Assembly: GCF_037042905.1 (NCBI RefSeq)
Contig: NC_087259.1
Location: 18,765,501 to 18,829,500, forward strand
From: Lytechinus pictus
Lineage: Eukaryota > Echinodermata > Echinoidea > Temnopleuroida > Toxopneustidae
Length of the DNA stretch: 64,000 nt
Direction: 5' to 3'
The notes beneath the pieces are model-generated. The model did no database searches, was not told where the DNA came from, and saw only the letters and a list, made by a program, of their open reading frames with translations. This document shows, piece by piece, positions 13,101 through 24,160 of the stretch (position 1 is the first letter of the stretch; every line of letters begins with the position of its first letter). A program made the position numbers and the translations under genes.

Positions 13101-15822
13101 GGTTTCTTCCTCCCGTGCTGGTCCTTCATCCTCAATTTGTGCTTTCTTTGGTTTCCCCTGGCTGTGGGAATGGGCCCCATCACCCTTCACAAGGCGAACA
13201 AACTTCTCCACCAGCAGAAATAAGAGAATTCCAACTAACACCCAGAAGCCTGTTGCAAAACAAATCAAGAAATTGCCTCAATCTAACATATTCATGAAGC
13301 TAAATTGCATTCATATTGGGTTGATAATTTTGCAGATCAAGTTGATCACAAGTGAACCCATATCTTCTGAAATAGATAGAAACAAAATTAATTCAACAAG
13401 GAGAAAATAATCTTGTCGGATGTCCGAATAACAAGTGGAGAATAACTTTTTAAGTGCTTTGATCATGAAGTATTTAAAAATGTATTCATAGACAGGCATG
13501 GAAACTAATCAAGAAATTAATTAATGCAGGGCTCGACGTCAGCGGTGGCCCGGGGCAATCTAAATTGAGAGTTGGGCCACCAAATTTCTGTAAAAGCTTA
13601 CACTTGGTGGCCTGGTCGGGCTACCAAAGTTATGACAAATTGTAATGTTTTCTATTGTTTTAGGACCACCAAATTTGCTTTGCGGGCCACCAAAAATATA
13701 AAATTGATGATTTTGGTGGACCGATCGGGCCACCGAGCAAAACAGCTAGTGTGGAGCCTTGATTAATGTCATAAAAACTACCAAAACATTTATACAAATT
13801 TATAACAAGGGTGGCATTTGATTGTTTTTCACATAGGCCCTAATGGATTTCTGATGACAGAAATGGACTTGTACAAAGAACACTCACTTCACTGCAGTTT
13901 AGTTATATGGAAATAAAATCATGAAAATGCCTGTATACCCAGTTGTTGTGTGTCTGGACAATCAATTTCAAACAGCCATTTGGAAAAATAACAAGCAAAG
14001 TTTATCATTTTTAGTACAGAATGTTAGACAGTATAGAGAACAAAATAGATGATTACAAGTTACAACTATTGAATTTATATTTTTTTTTTGTAAATCCAAA
14101 GACAAAAAGGCTTCAAAATTATAAAGTGTCTGGACACCCAATCCCCAACCTACATTCTACTAGTAGTAGTACTACAATCAATTTGAACTTTTTGAAATAA
14201 TGATACACCAGTACCAGGCAGTGGTGGCCTTGTGCATTTAAGGTTAACTGCCAATTAAACGGTTTGCTCAAAAACAAAAGCCAATGAAGGAAGCCATATT
14301 TTGAGTTACCTATATGATTATGTAACATGAGTCAGGACCCAGTCCCAGAACAGAAAAATTGATAAGAAATGAATGGTTGACCCTCTAACAACATTAGAAT
14401 AGAATCGTTTTTGTACATCTGTGTGGTCATTGTTCATAAAAGGTTGAGTGTTACATACAATATCTCTATCCATGCTACCTCGAGCGAAGTTCGTGCAGGC
14501 TCCACTCCACTTACTTCACTACCGCTACACTACGCTCCACCTACCCAAACTTTGAGACCATGAATTCAATCAGAAATTCCGAGTGACAAAAGGTGGGATT
14601 TTATGGGGAGGAAATGTAAAATTCATGCAACATCACAATCTTTAAAAATAAGTACAACTAATATTCTTACTTTACACAAAGTTTCACTTCTTTTCCATGC
14701 TTCTATCAGTCTCAAAATTGATGATTTAGAGCCAACATGAAGTTCCTCACACGTATAAGTAATTCGCTGCCGATTTTAAAACATCTCACACGCGAGGTAA
14801 CGGGTCCGGTCCGAGCTCGGTACCTCGCGCATGCAATGTTTTGAAATCGGCAGCACATTAATATTTATACGTGTGAGGAACTTCATGTTGGCTCTAAATC
14901 GCCAAAACTTGAGACTGATAGAAGCATGGAAAAGTGAAACTTTGTGTAAAGTAAGAATATTAATTGTAACTTGTACTTATTTTTAAAGATCGTGATGTCG
15001 CATTAATTTTATATTTTCCCACCATAAAATCCCACATTTTGTCACATGGAATTTCTGATCGAATTCATGGTCTCAAAGTTCGGGTAGGTGGAGCATAGTG
15101 TAGCGGTAGTCATGGTATTGAAGTGGAGCCTGCACAAACTTCGCTCGAGGTATATCCATTGCATTTAATTGTTTCGATATCAAAACTTTTGCTAAGTATA
15201 ATACTAGGAATTAGATAAACCCTGTAATCTGTATTGACAGATCCAACGTTAAATATAGTCAGACCTAAGTACACTATTCTGGATTCGTGGAACTTTATCT
15301 AGATTCATAAACATTATTTTGAAGTTAGAGGAGTATATCTAGTTTAAGCTTGAATTTACCAACAAGCATTGGTCCAGAGTGGTCATGATCATGACCATGG
15401 CTATGGCCGTGATCATGACTGTGCTCATGTCCGTGATCGTGCCCGTGATCATGTCCATGATCGCCATGACTGTGCGGAGAAAGCGAATGCGGGATCAAAT
15501 GCAGAAACGCGTCACCAAGCAATCCACCGGATGCGAAGCTGAGCAGCACTTTCAACAGCGACTCCTGTCCCTCGCGCCCCTTGTCCAGCGGGATGAGAAA
15601 AAGGATCACGAACGGTGCTGCAGAGATCAAAACTGTGGCACCTATTGCATCTGTCCAGACATTTCCCTCATAAGATTTTGCTCCAGCTGCTTCAGCGTGG
15701 GAATGCTCATGGCTGTGTCCACTTTCTGTTTCATGATGACCATGGGCGTTGTTGTAAACGGCGAGAATTAACAACAATAAGCAGACGATGGGCATTCGCG
15801 TTCTTCGCACGGAGGCTGCCAT
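10123..15822 (-). CDS. SLC39A7: Zinc transporter ZIP7 (SLC39A7/KE4), 4 coding exons
   Basis: Coding exons on the minus strand are 15822-15360, 13249-13016, 12560-12355 and 10374-10123. All introns are GT-AG, and the joined length of 1155 nt stays in frame to give 384 aa. The family exports zinc from the ER/Golgi into the cytosol. Seen in the sequence: a hydrophobic N-terminus ([10 protein letters not shown]); a His-rich stretch; a hydrophobic segment near '[16 protein letters not shown]'; the conserved '[20 protein letters not shown]'; a long His/Gly/Asp-rich loop; '[14 protein letters not shown]' in exon 2 followed by a charged linker; the metal site HNFTD (251-255) and HEVPHE (280-285) in exon 3; and the last helices in exon 4, ending LIALYE. 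Human ZIP7 is longer (about 469 aa), mainly in His-rich loops. The ATG follows no closer in-frame alternative. Introns 1 and 3 carry large foldback repeats. Confidence 0.95.
10962..11491. mobile_element. 530-bp foldback element in ZIP7 intron 3
   Basis: The arms are near-perfect inverted repeats of about 240 bp. They start 'caattgctgatgtggttta' on the left and end 'taaaccacatcagcaattg' on the right. A short centre around 11213-11250 contains 'gacgtttcgggcag'. A purine-rich tract in the left arm (11008-11050) pairs with the pyrimidine-rich tract in the right arm (11400-11450). It has no coding function; the ORFs on both strands here are by-products. Confidence 0.85.
13528..13763. mobile_element. 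Short element with 'gggccaccaaa' repeats, ZIP7 intron 1
   Basis: It begins 'cagggctcgacgtcag' and ends 'gtggagccttg'. Inside are repeated 'gggccaccaaa' and 'ggtggcc' blocks in both orientations, giving imperfect inverted repeats. A short ORF spans it but has no recognisable domain. It is probably a non-autonomous repeat. Confidence 0.55.
14476..15152. mobile_element. 677-bp palindromic foldback element in ZIP7 intron 1
   Basis: The whole element is an inverted repeat. It starts TACCTCGAGCGAAGTT and ends with the complement AACTTCGCTCGAGGTA, and the two roughly 320-bp arms meet near 14800-14820. The flanks read TATCCATGC on the left and TATCCATTGC on the right, suggesting a target-site duplication of about 7-9 bp. 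There are no ORFs of note. The size and duplication fit a hAT-like non-autonomous foldback element; the superfamily is inferred. Confidence 0.85.
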
Positions 15823-15979
15823 GTTTCAACAATAGAGAATTATACGTGGCTTATCAACGATCGCAACCTCGTCTCCAGTCGTCATGTACCGTACGGTAAC
15901 AATGAAACGAAATATTAAAGGGAGGAGGGGTTGTGGGGAGGGTCTTGGGAGGGGATCATTATTGATTCGCTGACTTAAT

Positions 15980-16282
15980 GGCCCGTATTCTGAAGTCAGG
16001 TTTAAGTTAAACTCAGGTTCAAAGTTGTGGTTTAAGTATGGACAGCCAAAAGTATCAATTTTTTTTATTAAGTTGTACGTTTCTTATGTTTGCTGTGCTC
16101 TTTCCGGATTCATCGATGGTGAAGACAATAATCTATATAGACAATAATGAATGATTTGAGAGCCAAATGAGCTGAAATATTATATCCCTTCTGTTAGTGA
16201 TTTATGTAACAATTGGCTATCCATACTTAAACCACCACTTTAAACCTGAGTTTAAGTTAAACCCGACTTCAGAATACGGGCC
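15980..16282. mobile_element. MITE, 'GGCCCGTATTCTGAAGTC' family, copy 1
   Basis: Terminal inverted repeats TGGCCCGTATTCTGAAGTC and GACTTCAGAATACGGGCCA extend into sub-terminal 'aggtttaagttaaactcagg' complements. There is no ORF. The same family is at 40483-40797, with a fragment at 8220-8290. Confidence 0.85.
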
Positions 16283-16298
16283 AGTGTATTTGATTTTT

Positions 16299-16374
16299 CT
16301 TAATTCACCAGAAACAATGATATTTTTTTTTGAAGTCAAAATAAAAAATATCATTGTTTCTGAGTGAATTAAGA
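16299..16374. repeat. Hairpin repeat of about 75 bp
   Basis: 'aattcaccagaaacaatgat' on the left is mirrored by 'atcattgtttctgagtgaatt' on the right, with an A/T-rich loop, giving a stem of about 28 bp. Confidence 0.8.
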
Positions 16375-16435
16375 AAGGGTAATATGTATTCATATAATAA
16401 ACAATAAAAGCGACCTAGGAAGTGAGTGCAATCCC

Positions 16436-16949
16436 AAGGGCCCGGGGGGCACTCAGTATATGATGCATAGTGGGTATGTGCCGCGGAGGGCCGGGACCCC
16501 CATTTTTACACTCAAATTTCCGTTCCAAGGCATAGCATTTTTGTCTTATTGAGAAAAAAGAAGAAAGAAATCCGCTCCAAAGCTTCGCATATTTTTCGTT
16601 ACGCTGTTCCGATAGCATTGATCTGCTAGCTACAATGAGCTGCAATTTTGGTGAAAAGCGGCCGCAGAGCGCTGTCCGACCATCGCCTCAGCTCTGCGCG
16701 AGCGCACCCGGCGGAGGCCGCGCTAGCTGCATCATGCACGCATGACCGTTCCATAGGGAGGCATACGCACTCACACGCTGGCGATCCGTTCCAAGGACCC
16801 CCGTTTTCACAAACATTTGTAGTTCCAAAGGCCGTTCCGAGGACCCTCCTGTTTACAATAAGCCCGCTCCAAGGCCCCCGTTTTTTTTGTCTCGCCCGCG
16901 GCACATCCCCACCACTTTTTTGGTCGAGTGCCCCCCTCTGGGCCCAAGG
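16436..16949. mobile_element. Element with CCGGGGGGCACT ends, copy 1
   Basis: The left end 'gggcccggggggcactcag' is complementary to the right end 'gagtgcccccctctgggccc'. Sub-terminal 'gtgccgcgg' and 'ccgcggcac' also pair. The interior is GC-rich with repeated 'ttccaaggaccccc'-like phrases. The related copy at 56122-56672 has the same style of ends and interior. ORFs on both strands are consequences of high GC. Confidence 0.6.
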
Positions 16950-17027
16950 GGCGCGCGCCAAAAGTCATATTTCCGAATCAAGTACGGTTCCCCACCTGAC
17001 AGAGTTCAGAGCTGGACCTAGTTGGGC

Positions 17028-18147
17028 CCCATCTTACAAAGAATTACGATTGATCCAATCAATCGTAACTCTATATGGAAATTTCACCATTAGGGTCATA
17101 TTTTTTTCTACATGAAATTCACAATATTTCTTTTGTAAACAAAGCTAGGAAAACACACCAATTCGTCAAGAAATCAGTGAATCAATGGATATACATTCAT
17201 ATCCAGACAATTTTTTGAACAAATATTCATTTCATATGTTGACCTTGCTGCACGTACTGTAAAAAAAAAACATTGAATCAGTAGTTAACACTTAATGTAT
17301 TTAAGTAGAATTTACAATTTGTAATTATTTTTCGTTGTTTTTAAGTAGTTTCAACTTGTCTTTTAATTTACTTGATTTACTTGATTTATTTGGTTTCAAT
17401 ATACATTTAAGAAAATTCACGTATTGATAGCTTGCTTTGATTGAGTAAATCTAACTCAATTAGGCAAAGATGATTATTACTTATAAAATCATGTTGAATG
17501 TACTTATATTTTCAATTAACGCCATATTTAAATAATGCATGAATATTCATTAGAGCAAGTAAATGTGTTTTTTTTTTAATAACTGTCATTTCTATTTGTG
17601 TTTGAAATTGTTTTGGATAAGGGTGTGCTAACTATTGTATTCTTTTGTTGAATCAAAGAAAAGGCAACATTAAATAGTCATTTAGCAGAAAATTATTCTC
17701 ACTGTTTTATTTGTAAGAATGAAACGATCGCGTACTAACTATCAATGTCAGTACCTATACATGTACAGGTAAGTGACAATTCACAAAGTCTAATTGGATA
17801 AAACATGTATAAAATGAAAATGATGCCACCAAAAGTGGGACGATGGGGGAGCGGACTTTCGAATCACGAAAGTCCATCCACTCCCCCATTTGATATTTTC
17901 AAATATTTTAGTGATTGTTTTACTTAATTGAATTAAGTTATTGTAACTTAATTTTCTTGAGTAAAATGGAAGCAAAGAAAATAAGTAAATTTTACTTAAA
18001 ACTGCCAAAGTCATAAATACTTGAAAAAATTAAGGCAATTTTTTGCCACAATTTTATTAAGTAATTTCTACTAATTTTTTTTTACAGTGTGGCTGTCCAT
18101 AGTTACGATTGATCGGATCAATCGACACTCTCTGTACAAGACGCCCC
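17028..18147. mobile_element. MITE of the 'cttacaaagaattacgattg' family carrying a nested insert
   Basis: The left end ('gggccccatcttacaaag', 'gattgatccaatcaatcg') is complementary to the right end ('gttacgattgatcgg' through 'tctgtacaagacgcccc'). The 58078-58375 copy has the same ends but is only about 300 bp. The extra DNA here is mostly an insert of roughly 17257-18093 bounded by ACTGTAAAAAAAA and TTTTTTTTACAGT inverted ends. Confidence 0.65.
17257..18093. mobile_element. Nested element with ACTGTAAAAAA inverted ends
   Basis: Left 'actgtaaaaaaaaaaca' and right 'attttttttacagt' are inverted. The interior is AT-rich with many 'acttaa/ttaagt' motifs and contains a GC-rich hairpin at 17844-17888. 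No ORF is seen. Confidence 0.6.
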
Positions 18148-20340
18148 TATTGTGTCAAGAGACATAGACCCCATAACAAAAAAAAGAGGTTTGATATAAG
18201 CTGGCCATAAGCTGACAATATAGCTCTTATAAATAATTAGTACGTAGTCTGTTATTTAATAATGTTTGAAAAGATAAAACGAGAAAATGAGGCCTGTATT
18301 GGCCTATATATAGGCCTAGGCCTATTTCGTAACTGAAATTTCATCAAAATCGAATGAAAAAAATAATAAAGTTAAGGTACTTCAAAGTTTCATTTATTTT
18401 CATAAAACGGTCCGTACTGTAACACAGGCGATAAAGCAACCAATTGTATCATTTCTTTTGTAGGCATAATATAGGCCGGCTATACTATTGTAAAACCATG
18501 CAGGGAGTTGGGAGGTGAATGACTCCGGCATGCATCTATAAACGCTTAAGCCCCCCCCCCCCCCAAAAAAAAATAATAATAATAATAAATAAAAGATACA
18601 ACCAAGATGGAAATAAGAAAAAAAAAAAAAAAAAGAAAGAAAATGAAAGGAATAGAGGTGAATTATGATATTACTTTTCTATATGTCTAAATTTATCATG
18701 TACAATAATAATGTTGCCCATATACGCCATGTCTGGCATTCTCAGAATTTTTGGAGCGTTACACTGCGACCTTTATCTGAAAGATTGTTGATTACATGTA
18801 CTACGAAATCATTTTTTCCTATAGTGTTTGACACCATTCATTTTTATAGAGCTATACCACCCGTAATGTGTTTGTTTTGTGAAATCATATTATAGATCAA
18901 CACATATTGATATCATCCGTTGTTTTTCATGATGAAATAAAGCGCAGCTTTGTCATGCTTATTTTACCTACTATTTTGTGAAAATGTTGTTTCAATTCAA
19001 ATCAAACTATATTGTTGGGGTGCATTGACCTAAATTGGTTGATCGAGTGACTAGTACTTTTTAATGAACAAAATAACTATCAAAACATAGCAAACTTGTG
19101 TGATAAGAGAGCATTTGTGCATTTGTGGATCCGCATGCAGATAGAGGCACAGCCACAGAAAAATGTCGTAGATACACAACTGACGACATTTTCCCTCGAT
19201 CTATTTTTTTACTTGCTTGCTTGTTAAATTTGTTGTGACATATAATTATAAATCGTCCTTCATTAAGAAGTGAAAACTTTCTCCTTTTTTATTGGGGGGG
19301 GGGGGGAGTTGTCAAATTTAACAAAAATGAACAAAATGTCCCGTTATACCGTGACACCACAGGGGTGCTGGGGCGACTGCTTAGAATTTTCAATTAGTGG
19401 AAATATAACAAAGGAGAAAGGGAAGAAAGAGGGAGAAAGGGAAAGAAAGCATCTACACGAGGCCTACGTATAAATAAATAGAACTGTTTCCTATCATATT
19501 CAGATTTTTTAACAAAAAAAGATATTCATGCATGACAACCCAAAGGCTTTCCAGATGCTTGCCATGCATAGCAACGGATAGTATGCAAATAATTCCGAGT
19601 ATTGTCGGCTATTCTTTCCTGGCAGATTGAATGTGATGTCTCGTTAAGGTTCCTGGAAAAATCTGTGAACTTGACCATTATTTGCAAAGTAGGCCTATTA
19701 TGCAGTCGATATTACTGAAAAGAACTTCGATCCAGCATTTGAACAGAAGATTTTCAGTCGTGGTCGAAGTAATTAAACCAATATAACTGGATGAGGTAAT
19801 CACCAATCATTATATGTTTTATTTCATGTAAGAATGTATTTAAAATCATGCATTGATTATTATAGAGGTTGTTAGAACATGCGCGGTTGCAAATTATATA
19901 GGAGCAAATAAGGGGGCAATTATAATAACATGTGCAACTATAAGTGGGGGTGAGGCAAAGAGAAAAGGAAAGGGGAAGGGGGTTGAAGAAAAGGCGGAAA
20001 GCGATTAAGGGGTATGTATTAAACTACGTTTATTTTTTTTTTGTCTTTTGTCATGATGATTGACTGATTTTTAGCCCGATATACTTTCAAAATCTTAGCC
20101 ATTTTCCCACGGGGTCGATCAGTTCCGGTCTTCCCTTCCACCCCCCCCCCCCCCCAGTATAGGATCTAGCTTTTGCTAATAGTTTGACCAAGTATTTGAC
20201 TAGAAAAATGAAACAGTCATAATACATAACCCCAAAATGATTGCATTTTGGGTTACGCCTCTGCATCCTACCCCTCTTTCGCGTAGATTACATCCGACAT
20301 GCACCCCTCCCTTTTCCTCTTTTTTTCTAGGGAGCTCAAA
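18148..20340. other. Intergenic, low-complexity rich
   Basis: No gene was recognised. It contains poly-C/poly-A at about 18550-18640, an (AAT)n tract, a poly-G run at about 19293-19305, a poly-C run near 20140, and a fragment of the 'atttcatcaaaatcg' MITE family near 18336-18395. Confidence 0.5.
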
Positions 20341-20342
20341 CG

Positions 20343-20372
20343 TATATAAAAACGCCCCCTTCGTTCAGTCAC
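20343..20372 (+). promoter_or_regulatory. TATA box and initiator of TREX copy 1
   Basis: TATATAAA at 20343-20350 is followed 24 nt from its start by TTCAGTCACT, an initiator-like sequence with the candidate +1 A at 20367. About 50 nt on there is a usable donor ('ttgggtatttcc'), and the acceptor is at 20618-20619. A short non-coding first exon is therefore likely. Confidence 0.55.
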
Positions 20373-20651
20373 TGCTTCGTTAGTCAGAGCTGCTTGTTGG
20401 ACTTTGTTTTTGGGTATTTCCAATGACATGAATGCGGTGATTAATATAGAATCGGAAATCCGACATTATACGTGATGATGTAGCAATATTTCGGCATGCA
20501 TGCCAAAACCAGCTCCCTACATGGCTTAACTTAATAGAATAAAGTGTGTCACTCACTCTAGGATTTTGGATATGTTTTTGTTTGGGTCTTAGAGTATATT
20601 GTTTTACTTCATTCCTCAGGAAAACAACGTCACGCCTTGCTTCAGTTTGCC

Positions 20652-21971
20652 ATGGATAGTGTAACAGGGTTGACCATCAAGAGTTTTGTATTTCTTGATT
20701 TCGAGACCAGTCATCTGTTCCCAACACATCGCCCCAAAATCATTGAACTTAGTTTGATTGCCATCAACCGTGCTGGTCTTCTTGACCAAGATGTAAACAC
20801 ATCTTTGTATCTTGCCAAGAATCATGAGAACTCAACCTTTGATTTATCCAAGGTTTCGTTACCAAGAATTGTTGATAAACTGACGTTGTGCTTGGATCCA
20901 GGAAAGAACACAAGTCCACATTCTGCGCGTCTCACCAAGATGGGTAAGCGCAAGCTCGATATAAACAAGAAGCTGCCTTTCGATGAAGGTGTGGTCACCA
21001 TGCTTAACATATTCCTAAGCCGACAGGATGCACCGGTTTGCCTGGTTGCACACAACGGGATGAGATTCGACTTTCCGATACTGAGATCAGAACTGTCAGG
21101 TCTAACCACGGGAGACCCCCCTGCAGAACTTTATTGCTTGGACACCTTAAAGGGATTCAGAGCAGGATTTGGGGCAACCGAGACCAAGGGAGTAAAGAAG
21201 AAGAGAGAGTGGATGAAGGACAAACAGAATTCGGTTAAAATTTCTGGGATAGCAAACGTGACACAAGATCGAACGTATTTCAACTCATCTGGAATAACTT
21301 TTGCGCAGTCTCAGGATAGAAGATCCGGTGATTTTTACCATCGCACCAATCAGAATGGCGTAGATAGAAGTTTACTTCATAATATGACCCTTCACAAATC
21401 TCATGATGCAAAGATGAGTCTGTCGTCATCCAGTGAGGCTATGTCGCACCGACCATCAACATCTGATTCTAGCGGTTACAAAATTCTCCATGATTCTCCT
21501 AAATCCAGTCCCAGATGCTACAGTGCAACTGAATATCTCTTTAATAGCATATCGCAATCTTCAGCCGCAGCTTCTCTAACAAAACCCAATCCATCATGTC
21601 AAACAATTGCCCAATCCGCAGAGAAAGCACCCGCACCTCCACTTCGTTATTCTGCTTCTGCCAATGTTGAAAAGAAGCAGACTGAGAACTTCGCAAGCCA
21701 GACCGGTTCTCCCCCAACACTCGGGAAAGCGCAATCAGCGCCTAGTCGGCACACCGTCGATGACCATCCCCCAAAACGCCAAAGGGTCTCCTACTCTCTA
21801 GTGAATATCTTCAAGAGGACATTCGAGAGGGAACCACCTCACTCACATTCTGCAGAAGATGACGTGGTGTCTCTGATCAAGGTACTGCTACCGGTAATAT
21901 CTGACTTCGTGTCTTGGGCTGATGAAAACGCTTCGCCGTTCAAGGATTGCAAACTGTATTATGACGTATAG
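20652..21971 (+). CDS. TREX-like 3'-5' DNA exonuclease, copy 1 (439 aa)
   Basis: A single uninterrupted coding exon. The ATG at 20652 sits in a good context (tttgccATGG); the open frame upstream starts only at a TTG and lies next to a splice acceptor at 20618-20619. It is a DEDDh-family nuclease that removes 3' nucleotides from DNA. Exo I is FLDFET with D16 and E18. 'RIVDKLTLC' (72-80) matches the TREX core. Exo II is LVAHNGMRFDFP with D140. Exo III is HSAEDD with H399 and D404. The C-terminus ends about 35 residues after Exo III, as in TREX2, with no hydrophobic tail like that of TREX1. Between Exo II and Exo III is a Ser/Pro-rich, probably disordered insert (about 180-370) followed by a basic PPKRQRV motif that may be a nuclear signal. 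Paralogues are at 30023-30859 and 61418-62428. It could be TREX1- or TREX2-like; orthology is not resolved. Confidence 0.93.
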   Translation: MDSVTGLTIKSFVFLDFETSHLFPTHRPKIIELSLIAINRAGLLDQDVNTSLYLAKNHENSTFDLSKVSLPRIVDKLTLCLDPGKNTSPHSARLTKMGKRKLDINKKLPFDEGVVTMLNIFLSRQDAPVCLVAHNGMRFDFPILRSELSGLTTGDPPAELYCLDTLKGFRAGFGATETKGVKKKREWMKDKQNSVKISGIANVTQDRTYFNSSGITFAQSQDRRSGDFYHRTNQNGVDRSLLHNMTLHKSHDAKMSLSSSSEAMSHRPSTSDSSGYKILHDSPKSSPRCYSATEYLFNSISQSSAAASLTKPNPSCQTIAQSAEKAPAPPLRYSASANVEKKQTENFASQTGSPPTLGKAQSAPSRHTVDDHPPKRQRVSYSLVNIFKRTFEREPPHSHSAEDDVVSLIKVLLPVISDFVSWADENASPFKDCKLYYDV

Positions 21972-23505
21972 TCAGGGCCGGTGCAGGGGGGGGGGGGCAG
22001 GGTTGATCGCCCACCATCACTAAAGGAGAAAGTGAAGTAAAAAAAAAAAACAGGGCAAAAATGTTTTCTGGATCGCATGCTCATATTTCCTGTTTGAAAG
22101 AAAAAAAAAAGAATTTTCTTTGGGGACACTTCGCTGCCTAATTTTCGCACCCCAATTTTTTTTTCCAATTAATTTTACAATCTGGGAATCTTATCATTTT
22201 TACATTGTAAAATTAGCCAAAGCAAGCTATGAAGGTATATTACTCTAGTGTTCAATTTAAAAAAATGTTCTTAAACGCTGTCAAAAAGAAGGAGGTTTTT
22301 GATATGTTCTAAAGTAGGGGGCTTATCTAATAATGAGTTTGAAAAAAGCTTGCGCCAAAATGAAAGGAACTTATTGATCTCAGCATAGGTTAATGTTAGT
22401 TATACTCTTATGCGTGATTCCTTATTATGATCTCATGGTTATTGTAATGTTTCTTACATTATAAAGGGGGAATGCACAATAATATTTAGCTTTTATTGAA
22501 GAACCTGACCAGGTATTTTACTAGCCACATGGGCGGATCCAGGGTTTTTCGAAAGGGGGGGGGGGGCACATTTTCCCCAGGAAAAAAAATGACAAGAAAA
22601 AAAATGGTTTTAACCCAAAATTGAGGGGATTTCGTCCACGAAAAGAGTTGACAACCTAAAATAAAGAGTCTTCACTTCCAGGGGGGACACTTCTGTTTTA
22701 ACGGCATTTTACATTACAAATTTTAATTGCGCCTCTCAAAGGGGGGGGGGGGAGCACAGCCGGCCCGTGCCCCCCCCCCCCCTGGATCAGCAACTGGTTA
22801 GCCACACCAATCAACATGTCAGTCATGACTATTTCTTCATGTTGACAGTTACTGTTCAATGTCTTATAGTAAAATTATAGTAAAAAGTAATTTTCTTAAT
22901 TCTGAGCATTTTTAGAGTCATTTTCAGTTGGGAAAAAGACTCACATAAAAAAGGCTGGTCAAATTGTCAAATTATTATTCCATATTTGTGTATCACAGCA
23001 AGATCTTGAGGGTAGGCCTAATTAAACATGAATAATCCCCAGCCATATAAAATGTTACAATCGTAGAATTAATTTATTTCGACATCGTAATGAATTAATT
23101 TAAAAATCAAATCATTTGATTGGGAGCATTCAATTTAAAGTGTATTTTTCGCCTAATCCATGCATGCATTTTTTACACCCTTGACAAAAAAGTGATGGTA
23201 TTTAGTGACATCTTAAAAATAACACTTCAGAGTAGTTTTCAATAATAAAAAAAGATCGTTCAATAATTTAGAAACATAATTTTGACAGCTTTTCTAAAAT
23301 TGTAACATTTTTTTAATTATTTGAACTGAATAGGCCAATTATTCTTTTCGAGAAATTGATAAGCTTATTGTTTATGTTTTAGGAGATATTAATTGTATGG
23401 CTCAGAGAAAACTATTTCAGAGCTTATGCGAAAATTTGCGAAGCTATAATCTATGCAAAAAAAGCAATCGTGTGTTATTTCGAAATAGTTAGCTCATAGA
23501 CTGCT
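21972..23505. other. Non-coding stretch downstream of TREX copy 1
   Basis: It contains poly-G/poly-A runs at 21988 and 22040-22110, and a repeat block at 22528-22797 (separate entry). The rest is AT-rich with no gene recognised. Confidence 0.5.
22528..22797. mobile_element. Element with GGATCCAGG ends, copy 1
   Basis: The left 'gggcggatccagggttttt' and poly-G, then 'gacaag' with A-runs, and the right poly-C 'cccctggatcagc' form inverted ends. The same arrangement is at 29345-29565, and a single end is at 35135-35160. Confidence 0.65.
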
Positions 23506-23523
23506 CACTGTTCGGCTCGGTGT

Positions 23524-23660
23524 AAAAATGGCAGAGGTAAAATTGGCAGAGGTAATAATGGCAGAGGTAAAAATGGCAGAGGTAATAATGGCAGATGTAA
23601 ATTTGCAGAGGTAAAAATGGCAGAGGTAAAAATGGCAGATGTAAAATGGCAGGGGTTATA
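23524..23660 (+). repeat. Left-arm 15-bp minisatellite of the foldback element
   Basis: About nine to ten imperfect copies of 'taaaaatggcagagg', some with 'taataatggcagagg'. The array is inverted with respect to the one at 25365-26379. Confidence 0.9.
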
Positions 23661-24160
23661 ATGGGAGAGGTAGAAATGACAGCTCTAGGTAAAATATGGC
23701 CAGTCTTAAAACCCCATGCAATGAATTGTCAAAAAGCCCCCGCATGTACATACATTAATTAAGAAGTGCATGTCACGGTTAGGCATTTCATCATCATTAT
23801 GTCTTCATCGGCCTAACAATGCTATTTACAAATTCGTTGGAGGTGTACCGTGAACGCTTTTTAAAAAGAAATAAAACCACATATTTTTTCATTCAATTTA
23901 TCAGGAGCAAAATGAAACTGCACCATTCTCATTCATCATTTTATAACATTCCTTTTTGTCTGGCTGTTTTTTTATATCTAAAGTTTTGCCTTTTTTACCG
24001 ATGCAAAAAGGAGGAAGAGTAGACATAAGAGAGGTGGAGAGACAGAGAAGGTTAGGGGGGCGGGGAAAAACATAGAGAACATAGCGGGGAAAGCTTATAG
24101 ACGTTGCAAATTGCCATGAATGATTGTGGTTAAATATTATGTCATTATTTGTAATGTCGT

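Noticed and set aside
13572-13766. ORF with '[10 protein letters not shown]'-like text
   Set aside because: It spans a repeat with 'gggccaccaaa' blocks; the peptide merely reflects the repeat.
15379-15899. Plus-strand ORFs opposite ZIP7 exon 1
   Set aside because: They are antisense shadows of the His-rich coding exon.
16415-17115. ORFs of 76-155 codons on both strands
   Set aside because: They lie in a GC-rich repeated element with inverted ends; no domain, and both strands are open.
20637-20651. Longer TREX copy 1 start at 20637
   Set aside because: The codon there is TTG, and the segment lies between a splice acceptor and the well-placed ATG at 20652. The same holds for 30922 (TTG) and 62515 (GTG).
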